The notes under the pieces: model-generated
The model's input: only the letters and a program-made list of their open reading frames with translations
What the model was told of the DNA's origin: nothing
Database searches by the model: none
Assembly: GCA_029939615.1 (NCBI GenBank)
Contig: JAOZSP010000023.1
Span: 1-14,901, forward strand
Direction of reading: 5' to 3'
DNA length: 14,901 bases
From: Candidatus Izemoplasma sp.
GTDB taxonomy: Bacteria > Bacillota_I > Bacilli_A > Izemoplasmatales > Izemoplasmataceae
Shown: one piece after another, positions 1 through 6,306 of the stretch
Layout of the letters: each line of letters opens with the position of its first letter
Position numbering within the stretch: position 1 is the first letter of the stretch
Translations under genes and position numbers: made by a program

Positions 1-1249
1 AAAAACGATATTCAGCTGTTTTTACATCTGAAATTGGCAAAGTTATTTTATCTAGTTTTAAAGTATCTATTCCAATACTAATTAAAGATTTTAGTACAGT
101 AGTATTAGAATGAAAAGCATCTACTGACACTTTGAAACCTACTTCTTTTAGTCTTTCAATTGCGTAAAGAGCATTTTCTAAAAAGATGTCTTGCTCACTA
201 ATATCAAATTCAACACATTCTACACTGATGTTGTACTGCTTCGCTAGTACAACAATTTCATGTGCTTTCATCGAAAGTAAACTTTGAAGACTTAAATTAA
301 TAGTAATAACAAAATCTTTTTTTACAAGTTCTTTTTGTTGCCAAGTTTGATATGCTTTAAATGATTTAATAATGATTAGTTTGTCAATTTTTTCAAACAA
401 GTTTTTCTCTTCTGCAATTTTCTTGAATTTTGCAACTTCAATTATTCGATACTCATTTTTTTCCCATCTTAATAAACTTTCACAACCAATTATTTTCATA
501 GTAGCTGGATCTATTATTGGAAGAAAATGAGGATTGAATTCATCATACTCGATTCCTTGATTTATTTCTAAATTAAATGTTTCAATATCCTCTTTCATAA
601 TTTTGATTTCTTCAGTAGCAACAATTAACTGCTTATTCTCTTCTTTTGCTTTAAGCATCGTAAAATGGGCTAATTTGATTAAAGAATCAATTGATTTGTT
701 ATTTTCCCTTATACTTACTGAACCTGTTCCAGCAGTAATTTTCGCACGATATGATTCGTCTGAATCTGATGGTTTAAATTTGTGATTTGATATATGTCTG
801 ATAATACGTTTAGTAATATCATTTTGCTCGTTTGTTCTTAATAATTGATTAATGACAGTTTTATTCATAAATTCATTTATGATTACTAATTGATTAGCAG
901 AGTATAAGAAGACGTTATTGTGTACTTTCTTTTTAAGTATTTTGAATGTTTCATTCATTATGTAATCACTTAATTTAATATCATAGAATTGGCTATAGGT
1001 AGATAAGTTTGTGATTTCAAGTAATATGACATAATAGTTATTCAAATTCCTCTTATTGTATTTACGATTTATTTTATTTCTTGTGATTACAAGTCTAACG
1101 TCTTCATTTACTCTAAGTTGGTATCCAATTAATCCAATCCCTAAAACACTAAGGGTAATCATAAAATAGTCAAAATCAACTATTGAATTAATAATAATTA
1201 GTGCTAGAAGAAGGATAAGTCCAAAATATATCTTTTTGTTTTTTACCAT
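1..1249 (-). CDS. Membrane-anchored degenerate GGDEF-EAL domain protein (3' end cut by window)
   Basis: My translation of the minus strand is open from ATG at 1249 to the window edge (416 residues, C-terminus missing). Residues 8-43 hold two hydrophobic segments. Residues about 70-212 resemble a GGDEF fold: a TAGTGSVSI strand at 172-180 and an A-x-x-x-M-L-x-A-K-E helix near 194-203. The GG(D/E)EF signature itself is replaced by SANQL at 117-121, so cyclase activity is unlikely. An EAL-like domain starts near 225, with ESLLRW at 257-262 (the EAL glutamate kept), INLS at 317-320 and LKLDK at 397-401. Two usual metal-site positions differ: the glutamate of the E-I-T-E motif is D349, and the DD pair is D377-A378. 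The phosphodiesterase may therefore be weak or inactive, and a c-di-GMP receptor role is possible. The start lies 3 bp after the mreB stop and lacks a clear SD, which suggests translational coupling. It is the last visible gene of the riboswitch operon. Confidence 0.85.
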   Translation of the reverse strand, partial: MVKNKKIYFGLILLLALIIINSIVDFDYFMITLSVLGIGLIGYQLRVNEDVRLVITRNKINRKYNKRNLNNYYVILLEITNLSTYSQFYDIKLSDYIMNETFKILKKKVHNNVFLYSANQLVIINEFMNKTVINQLLRTNEQNDITKRIIRHISNHKFKPSDSDESYRAKITAGTGSVSIRENNKSIDSLIKLAHFTMLKAKEENKQLIVATEEIKIMKEDIETFNLEINQGIEYDEFNPHFLPIIDPATMKIIGCESLLRWEKNEYRIIEVAKFKKIAEEKNLFEKIDKLIIIKSFKAYQTWQQKELVKKDFVITINLSLQSLLSMKAHEIVVLAKQYNISVECVEFDISEQDIFLENALYAIERLKEVGFKVSVDAFHSNTTVLKSLISIGIDTLKLDKITLPISDVKTAEYRF

Positions 1250-1252
1250 TTA

Positions 1253-2293
1253 TTAATCGACAGGTTTTACGTAGTAATTCCCGCGATTTTGCAGTAATAC
1301 TTTTGTTCCTTCTACAATAGCAGTTAATGGGTTTTTAGCGATATGAACATCAAGTCCAATTTCTTTGAACAAAAATTCATCTACACCTTCTATTAATGCG
1401 CATCCACCATTAATTAATATACCACTTTTAATTATATCAGAGCTTAGTTCTGGTGGGGTATTTTGTAAAACTTTTAAGATAGCATTACAAATGCTTTTAA
1501 ATGGTTCTATAAAGATATCTCTAATCTCTGTTTGAGATACTTTAATTTTATGTGGTAAGCCACTAACAATATCGCGACCATTCGCATAAGTAAATCTTTC
1601 ATCAGTAATTACTTCTTTTAGTGTTCCTATTTCTTCTTTGATTCGTTGTGCTGTTTTTTTACCTATTAATATACCATGTTGGTATTGTAAGTAATTAATT
1701 ATTTCTTGATCTAAGTAGTTACCAGCAATTCTTAATGTATCACTAACAACAATATCACCAAGTGATAGAACACCAATATCAGTACTTCCACCACCAATGT
1801 CAATAACCATACTACCAACACTATCATAAATATCTAATCCAGCACCAATTCCTCCAGCTTTTACTTCTTCTTCAATAAAAACATCAGGAACACCTAAATT
1901 ATGTGCTAAATCAATCATTGCGTCTCTTTCTATTTGTGTTACTTCACTAGGACAACATATTAGTAAAGTTGAAGCTTTTAAATTAACATCAATTGCTTCT
2001 CCTTTTCTAACTGCTATTTCGATTAGTTTTTTAGCAGCATCCATATCACTTATAACACCTTGGTTTAACGGACTTATGATTTTAATACCATGATGTCCTC
2101 TACCGATCATTCTAGCAGCATGAAATCCAACTGCGATAACTTCATTTGTTGAATACTCCATAGCTATTACGCTAGGTTCATTAAAGACAATTCCTTCACC
2201 GTCAACATAGACAAGTAAATTAGCGGTTCCTAAATCAATCCCAATTTTAATATATTTCTTATTCATTGCTTTATTTTTTGAATCTTTTGGCAT
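1253..2293 (-). CDS. mreB: MreB-like actin homologue, third paralog of the operon
   Basis: Bacterial actin of 346 residues, the usual MreB size. Motifs: phosphate-1 GIDLGTANLLVY (18-29), FNEPS (37-41), phosphate-2 DIGGGSTDIGV (165-175), GRDIVSGLP (239-247), TPPEL (279-283) and an adenosine-type motif GILINGGCAL (291-300). Canonical MreB has TGGG where this protein has NGGC, so nucleotide binding may differ. The canonical E-E-P-(M/F)-A motif reads EEVKA here (142-146). I chose ATG 2293 because the SD GAGGTGAT sits just upstream; the GTG at 2302 lies inside that SD. It follows the second paralog by 13 bp and shares its C-terminal N-R-G-x-Y pattern, so these two look closest to each other. MreB proteins form membrane-associated filaments. 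With no mreC, mreD or rodA nearby, a role in shape or motility rather than wall synthesis is possible (inference). Confidence 0.95.
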   Translation of the reverse strand: MPKDSKNKAMNKKYIKIGIDLGTANLLVYVDGEGIVFNEPSVIAMEYSTNEVIAVGFHAARMIGRGHHGIKIISPLNQGVISDMDAAKKLIEIAVRKGEAIDVNLKASTLLICCPSEVTQIERDAMIDLAHNLGVPDVFIEEEVKAGGIGAGLDIYDSVGSMVIDIGGGSTDIGVLSLGDIVVSDTLRIAGNYLDQEIINYLQYQHGILIGKKTAQRIKEEIGTLKEVITDERFTYANGRDIVSGLPHKIKVSQTEIRDIFIEPFKSICNAILKVLQNTPPELSSDIIKSGILINGGCALIEGVDEFLFKEIGLDVHIAKNPLTAIVEGTKVLLQNRGNYYVKPVD

Positions 2294-2306
2294 ATTCATC
2301 ACCTCA

Positions 2307-3320
2307 TTATAATTTCAAAGGATTTACCAAATAATCGCCACGATTTTTTAGTAAATATTTTGAACCTTCTGCAACACATGTTAATGGATTGCTGACTACA
2401 CTAACTGGGACTTTAATTCGATCACTAATAAACTCTTCAACGCCTTTAATTAAGGCACCTCCACCTGTTAATAAAATACCATGTTGATAAATATCAGCAC
2501 TTAATTCTGGTGGTGTATCTTTTAGTACAGCAGCTATAAGTTTTACTACATCTGAATATATTGGAGCAATAACTGTATGTACATCTTTTGTAGAAATATC
2601 AACCCATTTAGGGATTCCTTTTACGATATCTCTACCAGCGTAACGTATAACTTTTTCTTTTCTATCTTTACGTAAATCTGCTAATTCAATTTTACATTTT
2701 TCACTTGTTAATTCTCCAATTTCAACTTTTTCATTTTGCTTAACTAACTTCGCAATTTCAGTATCAATAAAATTACCTGCCATACGAATCGTTCTTGATA
2801 AAACAATATCTCCAAAAGATATAACACCAACATCGGTGGTTCCACCACCTATATCAACAATCATTACACCTTTAGATTGGAAGATATCAACATTAGCACC
2901 AAGTGCTCCCGCTTTGATTTCCTCATCTATTAGGATATCGTTTATACCCATGTTTAAAGCAAGTTCTGAGATTATATCTCTCTCAATTTTTGTTACTTCA
3001 CTAGGACAACACATCACACATGAAGTTTTTGATAAATCTTTTTCTGTTAAGTTTTCAACTCTTGAAAAAACATATTTTAATAATACTTTTGCGGCTTTCA
3101 TGTCGCTAATAACACCATTACGTAGTGGCTTAATAACATTAATTTTGTCATGTACTTTCCCAAGCATTTTATGAGCATCTTTTCCAGCAGCAACAACTTG
3201 CCCACTTTCACGATCGAATGCAATAACACTTGGTTCATTAAAAATTATTCCTTTTTTCTCTAGATACACAAGTAAGTTCGCGGTTCCAAAATCTATTCCT
3301 AATCCAATTCTTTCTGCCAT
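2307..3320 (-). CDS. mreB: MreB-like actin homologue, second paralog of the operon
   Basis: A 337-residue MreB-family protein. It has phosphate-1 GIDFGTANLLVY (8-19), FNEPS (27-31), phosphate-2 DIGGGTTDVGV, GRDIVKGIP, TPPEL and a canonical adenosine motif with TGGGAL. A DEEIKA segment replaces the canonical E-E-P-(M/F)-A stretch, with the same substitutions as its two neighbours. A strong SD (AGGAGGATAT) precedes the ATG. The stop lies only 13 bp before the next paralog and overlaps that gene's ribosome binding region, so the genes are very probably cotranscribed. The sequence has diverged well beyond a recent duplication, which suggests three long-standing subunit types, as described for Spiroplasma and Haloplasma. 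Confidence 0.96.
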   Translation of the reverse strand: MAERIGLGIDFGTANLLVYLEKKGIIFNEPSVIAFDRESGQVVAAGKDAHKMLGKVHDKINVIKPLRNGVISDMKAAKVLLKYVFSRVENLTEKDLSKTSCVMCCPSEVTKIERDIISELALNMGINDILIDEEIKAGALGANVDIFQSKGVMIVDIGGGTTDVGVISFGDIVLSRTIRMAGNFIDTEIAKLVKQNEKVEIGELTSEKCKIELADLRKDRKEKVIRYAGRDIVKGIPKWVDISTKDVHTVIAPIYSDVVKLIAAVLKDTPPELSADIYQHGILLTGGGALIKGVEEFISDRIKVPVSVVSNPLTCVAEGSKYLLKNRGDYLVNPLKL

Positions 3321-3332
3321 ATTGATATCCTC

Positions 3333-4364
3333 CTAAAATTCACCGAAATAGTGATTTTTGTTCATTTTCAACAATTTCTTAGTACCTTCAACAACTGCAG
3401 TCATTGGTGTTTGTGAAACATGAACTTCGACATGTGTTACTTCTTCTAGATACTCTTTGACACCTTTAATTTGTGCGCCACCACCTGTTACAATAATACC
3501 GTTTTCTACTAAATCTCCAGTTAGTTCTGGTGGAGTTGCTTCTAGTGTTGCGATAAGAGTTGCTCTAATTGATTCAAATGAATCTATTAGAAGTTCTCTT
3601 ATCTCTTTTGCTTTTATTACTACTTTTGATGGTAACCCACTTACTAAATCACGACCCATTGCACTATAAGTAAGTGTTTTTCCTTCTTCATCTTTAGGTA
3701 ACTCACCAGTTAATGAGGCTAAAGCAATTTTAACTCTTTCAGCAGTTTGAGGTCCAATTTCTAATTTATGAACCTCTTTTACATAATCAGTAATTTTCTT
3801 ATCAAAATAATCTCCTGCTACTTTGATACTTTTTGACAAAACAACATCTCCCAAAGACAATACTCCAAAATCAGTTGTTCCTCCCCCAATATCAACAACA
3901 AGATGTCCGCTTGGAATATAAATATCTACTCCTGAGCCAATTGCTGCAGCTTTAATCTCTTCGTCAATTCTAGTGTCATCAATACCTAATTCTTTACCTA
4001 ACTGTAAAATAGCTGCCTTCTCTGTTTCCGTAATATCAGACGGAATACAAATTAACAATTTACGAATTTGCTCTGCACTATTCACAAACAATTTATCGAA
4101 TGTAAATATCAAGATGTCTCGAATCATTCCTACATCAGAAATGACTCCACCACTAAGTGGTTTAACAACTTCAACTTTGTCATGCACCTTACCAACTAAT
4201 TCAGCTGCTTCAAAACCTACTGACACAACTTTACTGCTAGCTTTATCAACCGCAATAAATGATGGTTCATTAAAAATAGTTCCTCGACCTTCAACATAAA
4301 TTAGAAGATTTGATGTACCAAGATCCACACCAACATTGAAGTTACCATTTGGCTTTTCACTCAT
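3333..4364 (-). CDS. mreB: MreB-like actin homologue, first paralog of the riboswitch operon
   Basis: A 343-residue MreB-family actin homologue. Motifs: phosphate-1 GVDLGTSNLLIY (12-23), FNEPS (31-35), CIPSDITETEK (106-116; canonical MreB has V-P-S-x-V-T-E-x-E), phosphate-2 DIGGGTTDFGV (158-168), GRDLVSGLP (237-245), TPPEL (277-281) and adenosine motif GIIVTGGGAQIKG (289-301). The catalytic-glutamate region reads DEEIKAAAIG (134-143), where canonical MreB has EEP(M/F)AAAIG. The SD is AGGAGG, 6 bases before the ATG. It is the first gene after the c-di-GMP-I riboswitch and its terminator, so it is the most directly controlled. A 12-bp gap separates it from the second paralog. The family assignment is firm; the specific role is unknown. 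Confidence 0.96.
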   Translation of the reverse strand: MSEKPNGNFNVGVDLGTSNLLIYVEGRGTIFNEPSFIAVDKASSKVVSVGFEAAELVGKVHDKVEVVKPLSGGVISDVGMIRDILIFTFDKLFVNSAEQIRKLLICIPSDITETEKAAILQLGKELGIDDTRIDEEIKAAAIGSGVDIYIPSGHLVVDIGGGTTDFGVLSLGDVVLSKSIKVAGDYFDKKITDYVKEVHKLEIGPQTAERVKIALASLTGELPKDEEGKTLTYSAMGRDLVSGLPSKVVIKAKEIRELLIDSFESIRATLIATLEATPPELTGDLVENGIIVTGGGAQIKGVKEYLEEVTHVEVHVSQTPMTAVVEGTKKLLKMNKNHYFGEF

Positions 4365-4390
4365 AAAATCCTCCTTTAGTATTTTTTGTA

Positions 4391-4425
4391 TAAAATAAAT
4401 AAAAACGCCCTAAATTAGGGCGTTT
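4391..4425 (-). terminator. Intrinsic terminator in the mreB leader, probable riboswitch expression platform
   Basis: On the minus strand an 11-bp perfect inverted repeat (AAACGCCCTAA / TTAGGGCGTTT, arms 4415-4425 and 4403-4413) is followed by a U-rich tract (TTTTTATTTATTTT). It lies about 75 bases after the aptamer and about 27 bases before the mreB start codon, inside the leader, as expected for attenuation. A smaller hairpin, GCG-UAAA-CGC, just upstream shares bases with the terminator's 5' arm, so the two cannot form together. Confidence 0.9.
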
Positions 4426-4463
4426 ACGCTTTTACACAATATCATAAAGATACTAAAAGAAAC

Positions 4464-4490
4464 ATTTTTTGAGTGCAATCATCAAAAAAT
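4464..4490 (-). promoter_or_regulatory. Leader hairpin between aptamer and terminator
   Basis: A perfect 9-bp inverted repeat (ATTTTTTGA / TCAAAAAAT) encloses a 9-base loop in the mreB leader RNA, between the c-di-GMP aptamer and the terminator. A shorter hairpin, AGUAUC/GAUAUU, follows it. These may be spacers or part of the switching structure; I cannot tell which. Confidence 0.5.
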
Positions 4491-4499
4491 AATTTCCCT

Positions 4500-4590
4500 T
4501 AAATATTGCGGCCCAGCCAGCATAGGTATAACCTTTAGCTCTGTAACTTTGCGTCTACACGTTTCCGTGTATTTGCCCTTTGAATATTCA
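4500..4590 (-). promoter_or_regulatory. Cyclic di-GMP-I (GEMM-I) riboswitch aptamer
   Basis: The minus-strand RNA carries the GEMM-I landmarks in order. P1 is an 8-bp helix pairing 4590-4583 with 4507-4500 (one G-U). Conserved GGGCAAA is at 4578-4572, followed by a 6-bp stem UACACG/CGUGUA capped by a GAAA tetraloop (4565-4562). Conserved GACGCAAAG is at 4555-4547. A P3 arm carries CUAA...UAUG, resembling an 11-nt GAAA tetraloop receptor, with AGGU/ACCU pairing (4538-4521). The 3' element GGCUGGGCCGC is at 4518-4508. In known members this fold binds one c-di-GMP molecule at the three-way junction. The aptamer opens the leader of the three-mreB plus GGDEF-EAL operon and is followed by an intrinsic terminator, so transcriptional control is expected. 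Whether ligand turns the operon on or off cannot be read with confidence. Confidence 0.93.
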
Positions 4591-4604
4591 TCTTATACTC
4601 TATT

Positions 4605-4633
4605 ACCGTATCATAGTTTTTTTTCTTTGGCAA
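4605..4633 (-). promoter_or_regulatory. Candidate promoter of the riboswitch-mreB operon
   Basis: TTGCCA (4633-4628) and TACGGT (4610-4605) are separated by 17 bp, which would start RNA about 8 bases before aptamer helix P1. An overlapping alternative is TTGGTC (4639-4634) with TATGAT (4615-4610) at 18 bp. Both are weak matches. The position fits, because no clear terminator separates the upstream hydrolase gene, so readthrough is also possible. Confidence 0.45.
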
Positions 4634-4659
4634 GACCAAATTCACTCAAAATATAAACT

Positions 4660-5583
4660 TTATAAACTGGATTCAATCCAATCTAGAAGATATTTATAAG
4701 TGGTTAATTTATCAGTTTCATTCAAAATTTCGTGGTTTGCTTCTTCAACTAACTTTAAAGTTAGTTCACTAAATCCATGACCATTAAATAACTGATAAAC
4801 ATCCTTTACACCTTCACCTTTATTACCTACGGGGTCAGCATCTCCAGAAATAAATAATATTGGAATATCTCTCGTCTCTGAAATCATATTAGATTTATTA
4901 ACTTCAACAAGGCCTCTTAAAAATTCTATATAAAATTGTGGCGTATATGCAAATCCGCATAACGGATCAGCAATATATTTATCAACTATATCATTATCAG
5001 TCGAAAGCCAATCAAATTCAGTTCGTGGCATACGATACTTAGCTTGCATTGGTTCGTTAAATTTTTTCGCCATAAATAAACTTCTTTTACTTTTTGATGT
5101 GAATAGTCTTAAAAACTTAGCTAAAGTAAGTGGAGCAAAAGCATCGGTCATTTTAAAAGGAGGAAGTGTCCCCATAATAATTGCAGCCTTAGCCACTGTT
5201 GCATATTTTCCTAAAAACGCTCTTGCGATAATACTACCCATAGAATGCCCTAGTACTGTAATAGGCTTTCCTGGAAAATCCTTTAAAATTTGACGACTAA
5301 CAAAATAACAGTCATCTATAACATCATCCCATTTGTCATTCGGTAAAAAGATTCCATAATCATCTTCACCTAAGATACTAGCTCCGTGTTTACGATGATC
5401 ATGAGCATACATTGCATAACCATGTTCAGCCATATACGTCATAAACGGAATATATCTGTCCTTATACTCTCCCATCCCATGAAAAATCTGAATAATCCCC
5501 TTTGGACTTTTCTTAGGCAAAATCTTAATACATGCTAATTCAAGACTATGTTTCCCTTTAACTTTAAATTCTAATACTTCCAT
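4660..5583 (-). CDS. Alpha/beta hydrolase, monoacylglycerol lipase/lysophospholipase-like
   Basis: A 307-residue cytoplasmic protein of the serine aminopeptidase S33 / Hydrolase_4 type. It shows the HGMGEYKDRY oxyanion-region motif (35-44), an AHDHRKHG segment (60-67), the nucleophile elbow GHSMG (112-116, Ser114), an acid in SGDADPVG (246-253, probably Asp250) and His284 in NHEILNE (283-289). The triad is complete, so the enzyme should be active. Similar proteins are annotated as monoacylglycerol lipase or lysophospholipase; the substrate cannot be told from sequence. There is no signal peptide. The SD AGAAGGG precedes the ATG. It lies 16 bp after pcp and is probably cotranscribed with it from the extended -10 promoter. 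Confidence 0.9.
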   Translation of the reverse strand: MEVLEFKVKGKHSLELACIKILPKKSPKGIIQIFHGMGEYKDRYIPFMTYMAEHGYAMYAHDHRKHGASILGEDDYGIFLPNDKWDDVIDDCYFVSRQILKDFPGKPITVLGHSMGSIIARAFLGKYATVAKAAIIMGTLPPFKMTDAFAPLTLAKFLRLFTSKSKRSLFMAKKFNEPMQAKYRMPRTEFDWLSTDNDIVDKYIADPLCGFAYTPQFYIEFLRGLVEVNKSNMISETRDIPILFISGDADPVGNKGEGVKDVYQLFNGHGFSELTLKLVEEANHEILNETDKLTTYKYLLDWIESSL

Positions 5584-5599
5584 ATTTACCCTTCTTTCT

Positions 5600-6199
5600 C
5601 TATACTAGTATTAATTTTATAATGTCAATAACAGCTTCTAACATCACTACTAAAGGTAGTGAAAATGCATCTTTTTCTTTTGTTTGTTCATCCATAAACG
5701 GAAGATGAACAAACCCAGAAATAACATCTAAATCATTTTGGTCAACATAATACAATACATGATACATTATATTATTACACACATATAATCCAACACTATT
5801 ACTTAACTTCACTGGAATGTCTTTTTCTTGTAATTTTGCCATAATTTTACGAAGTGGCAATTTAGAAAAATATGCTTCTTTTCCATCTTTTTTAATTGGC
5901 TCATCCGTAGGTATATTTCCAATATTATCAGGACCAACCGCATCTTTTAGATTCACAGCTAGACGTTCAAGAGTAATTGCCTTTCTTCCTCCTGCTAATC
6001 CAAGCATTAGCATTATATCTGGATTATTATCATCGATAATTGGTTTTAAATAATCGAAACATTCGTCGAATATCACTGGTAACTCTACAGTGATTATTTC
6101 ATTACCATAAATACTTTTAGGTAAAAGCCTTAATATCTCTTTTGTCGGGTTCTCTTCATTACTCAAAAATCTCCCAAAACCTGTTACTAATACTTTCAT
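5600..6199 (-). CDS. pcp: Pyroglutamyl-peptidase I (peptidase family C15)
   Basis: A cytoplasmic cysteine peptidase that removes N-terminal pyroglutamate from peptides. From ATG 6199 it has 199 residues, slightly shorter than the usual ~215. It begins with KVLVTGFGRF (2-11, canonical V-T-G-F-x-P-F). The catalytic residues are visible: Glu78 in ITLERLAVN, Cys141 in SNSVGLYVCN and His165 in GFVHLPF. ATG 6199 has a GGTGG SD at the right distance; the in-frame GTG at 6208 lies in that SD. It sits between the opp operon terminator and the alpha/beta hydrolase, and has its own promoter. Proximity to an oligopeptide importer fits a role in breaking down imported peptides. Confidence 0.94.
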   Translation of the reverse strand: MKVLVTGFGRFLSNEENPTKEILRLLPKSIYGNEIITVELPVIFDECFDYLKPIIDDNNPDIMLMLGLAGGRKAITLERLAVNLKDAVGPDNIGNIPTDEPIKKDGKEAYFSKLPLRKIMAKLQEKDIPVKLSNSVGLYVCNNIMYHVLYYVDQNDLDVISGFVHLPFMDEQTKEKDAFSLPLVVMLEAVIDIIKLILV

Positions 6200-6226
6200 A
6201 TTAACCACCAGAGCTTTCTAACTTCT

Positions 6227-6235
6227 ATTATAGCA
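6227..6235 (-). promoter_or_regulatory. Extended -10 promoter for pcp and hydrolase
   Basis: The minus strand reads TGCTATAAT, a perfect extended -10 element (TGnTATAAT), about 30 bases before the pcp start codon. No good -35 is seen, which is normal for extended -10 promoters. An imperfect dyad AGCAT-TAT-ATGCT overlaps its upstream edge and could be an operator. Confidence 0.7.
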
Positions 6236-6262
6236 TATAATGCTCTTATTTACAGGTAAACC

Positions 6263-6292
6263 AAAAAAAAGGAACTCAATTTGAGTTCCTTT
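6263..6292 (-). terminator. Intrinsic terminator of the opp operon
   Basis: A 12-bp perfect inverted repeat (AAAGGAACTCAA / TTGAGTTCCTTT) is followed by eight T residues on the minus strand, about 15 bases after the oppA stop codon. It is the strongest terminator in the window and separates opp from pcp. Confidence 0.95.
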
Positions 6293-6306
6293 AGTTTAAA
6301 TAATTT

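Noticed and set aside
603..785. Plus-strand 60-codon frame
   Set aside because: Antisense to the GGDEF/EAL-like gene, which is continuous with recognisable motifs on the minus strand.
2294..2302. GTG start giving a longer MreB (similar upstream GTG choices at 6208, 10510 and 14045)
   Set aside because: In each case the GTG lies within or against the Shine-Dalgarno sequence that serves the ATG a few codons later.
2836..3174. Plus-strand open frames inside the mreB genes (also 3457-3669 and 3973-4299)
   Set aside because: They lie antisense to clear MreB coding sequence, lack ribosome binding sites and give low-complexity, family-free proteins.
4618..4640. Hairpin TTTGG-TCTTG-CCAAA after the hydrolase gene as a terminator
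   Set aside because: On the minus strand it is followed by an A tract, not a T tract, and it overlaps the candidate operon promoter.
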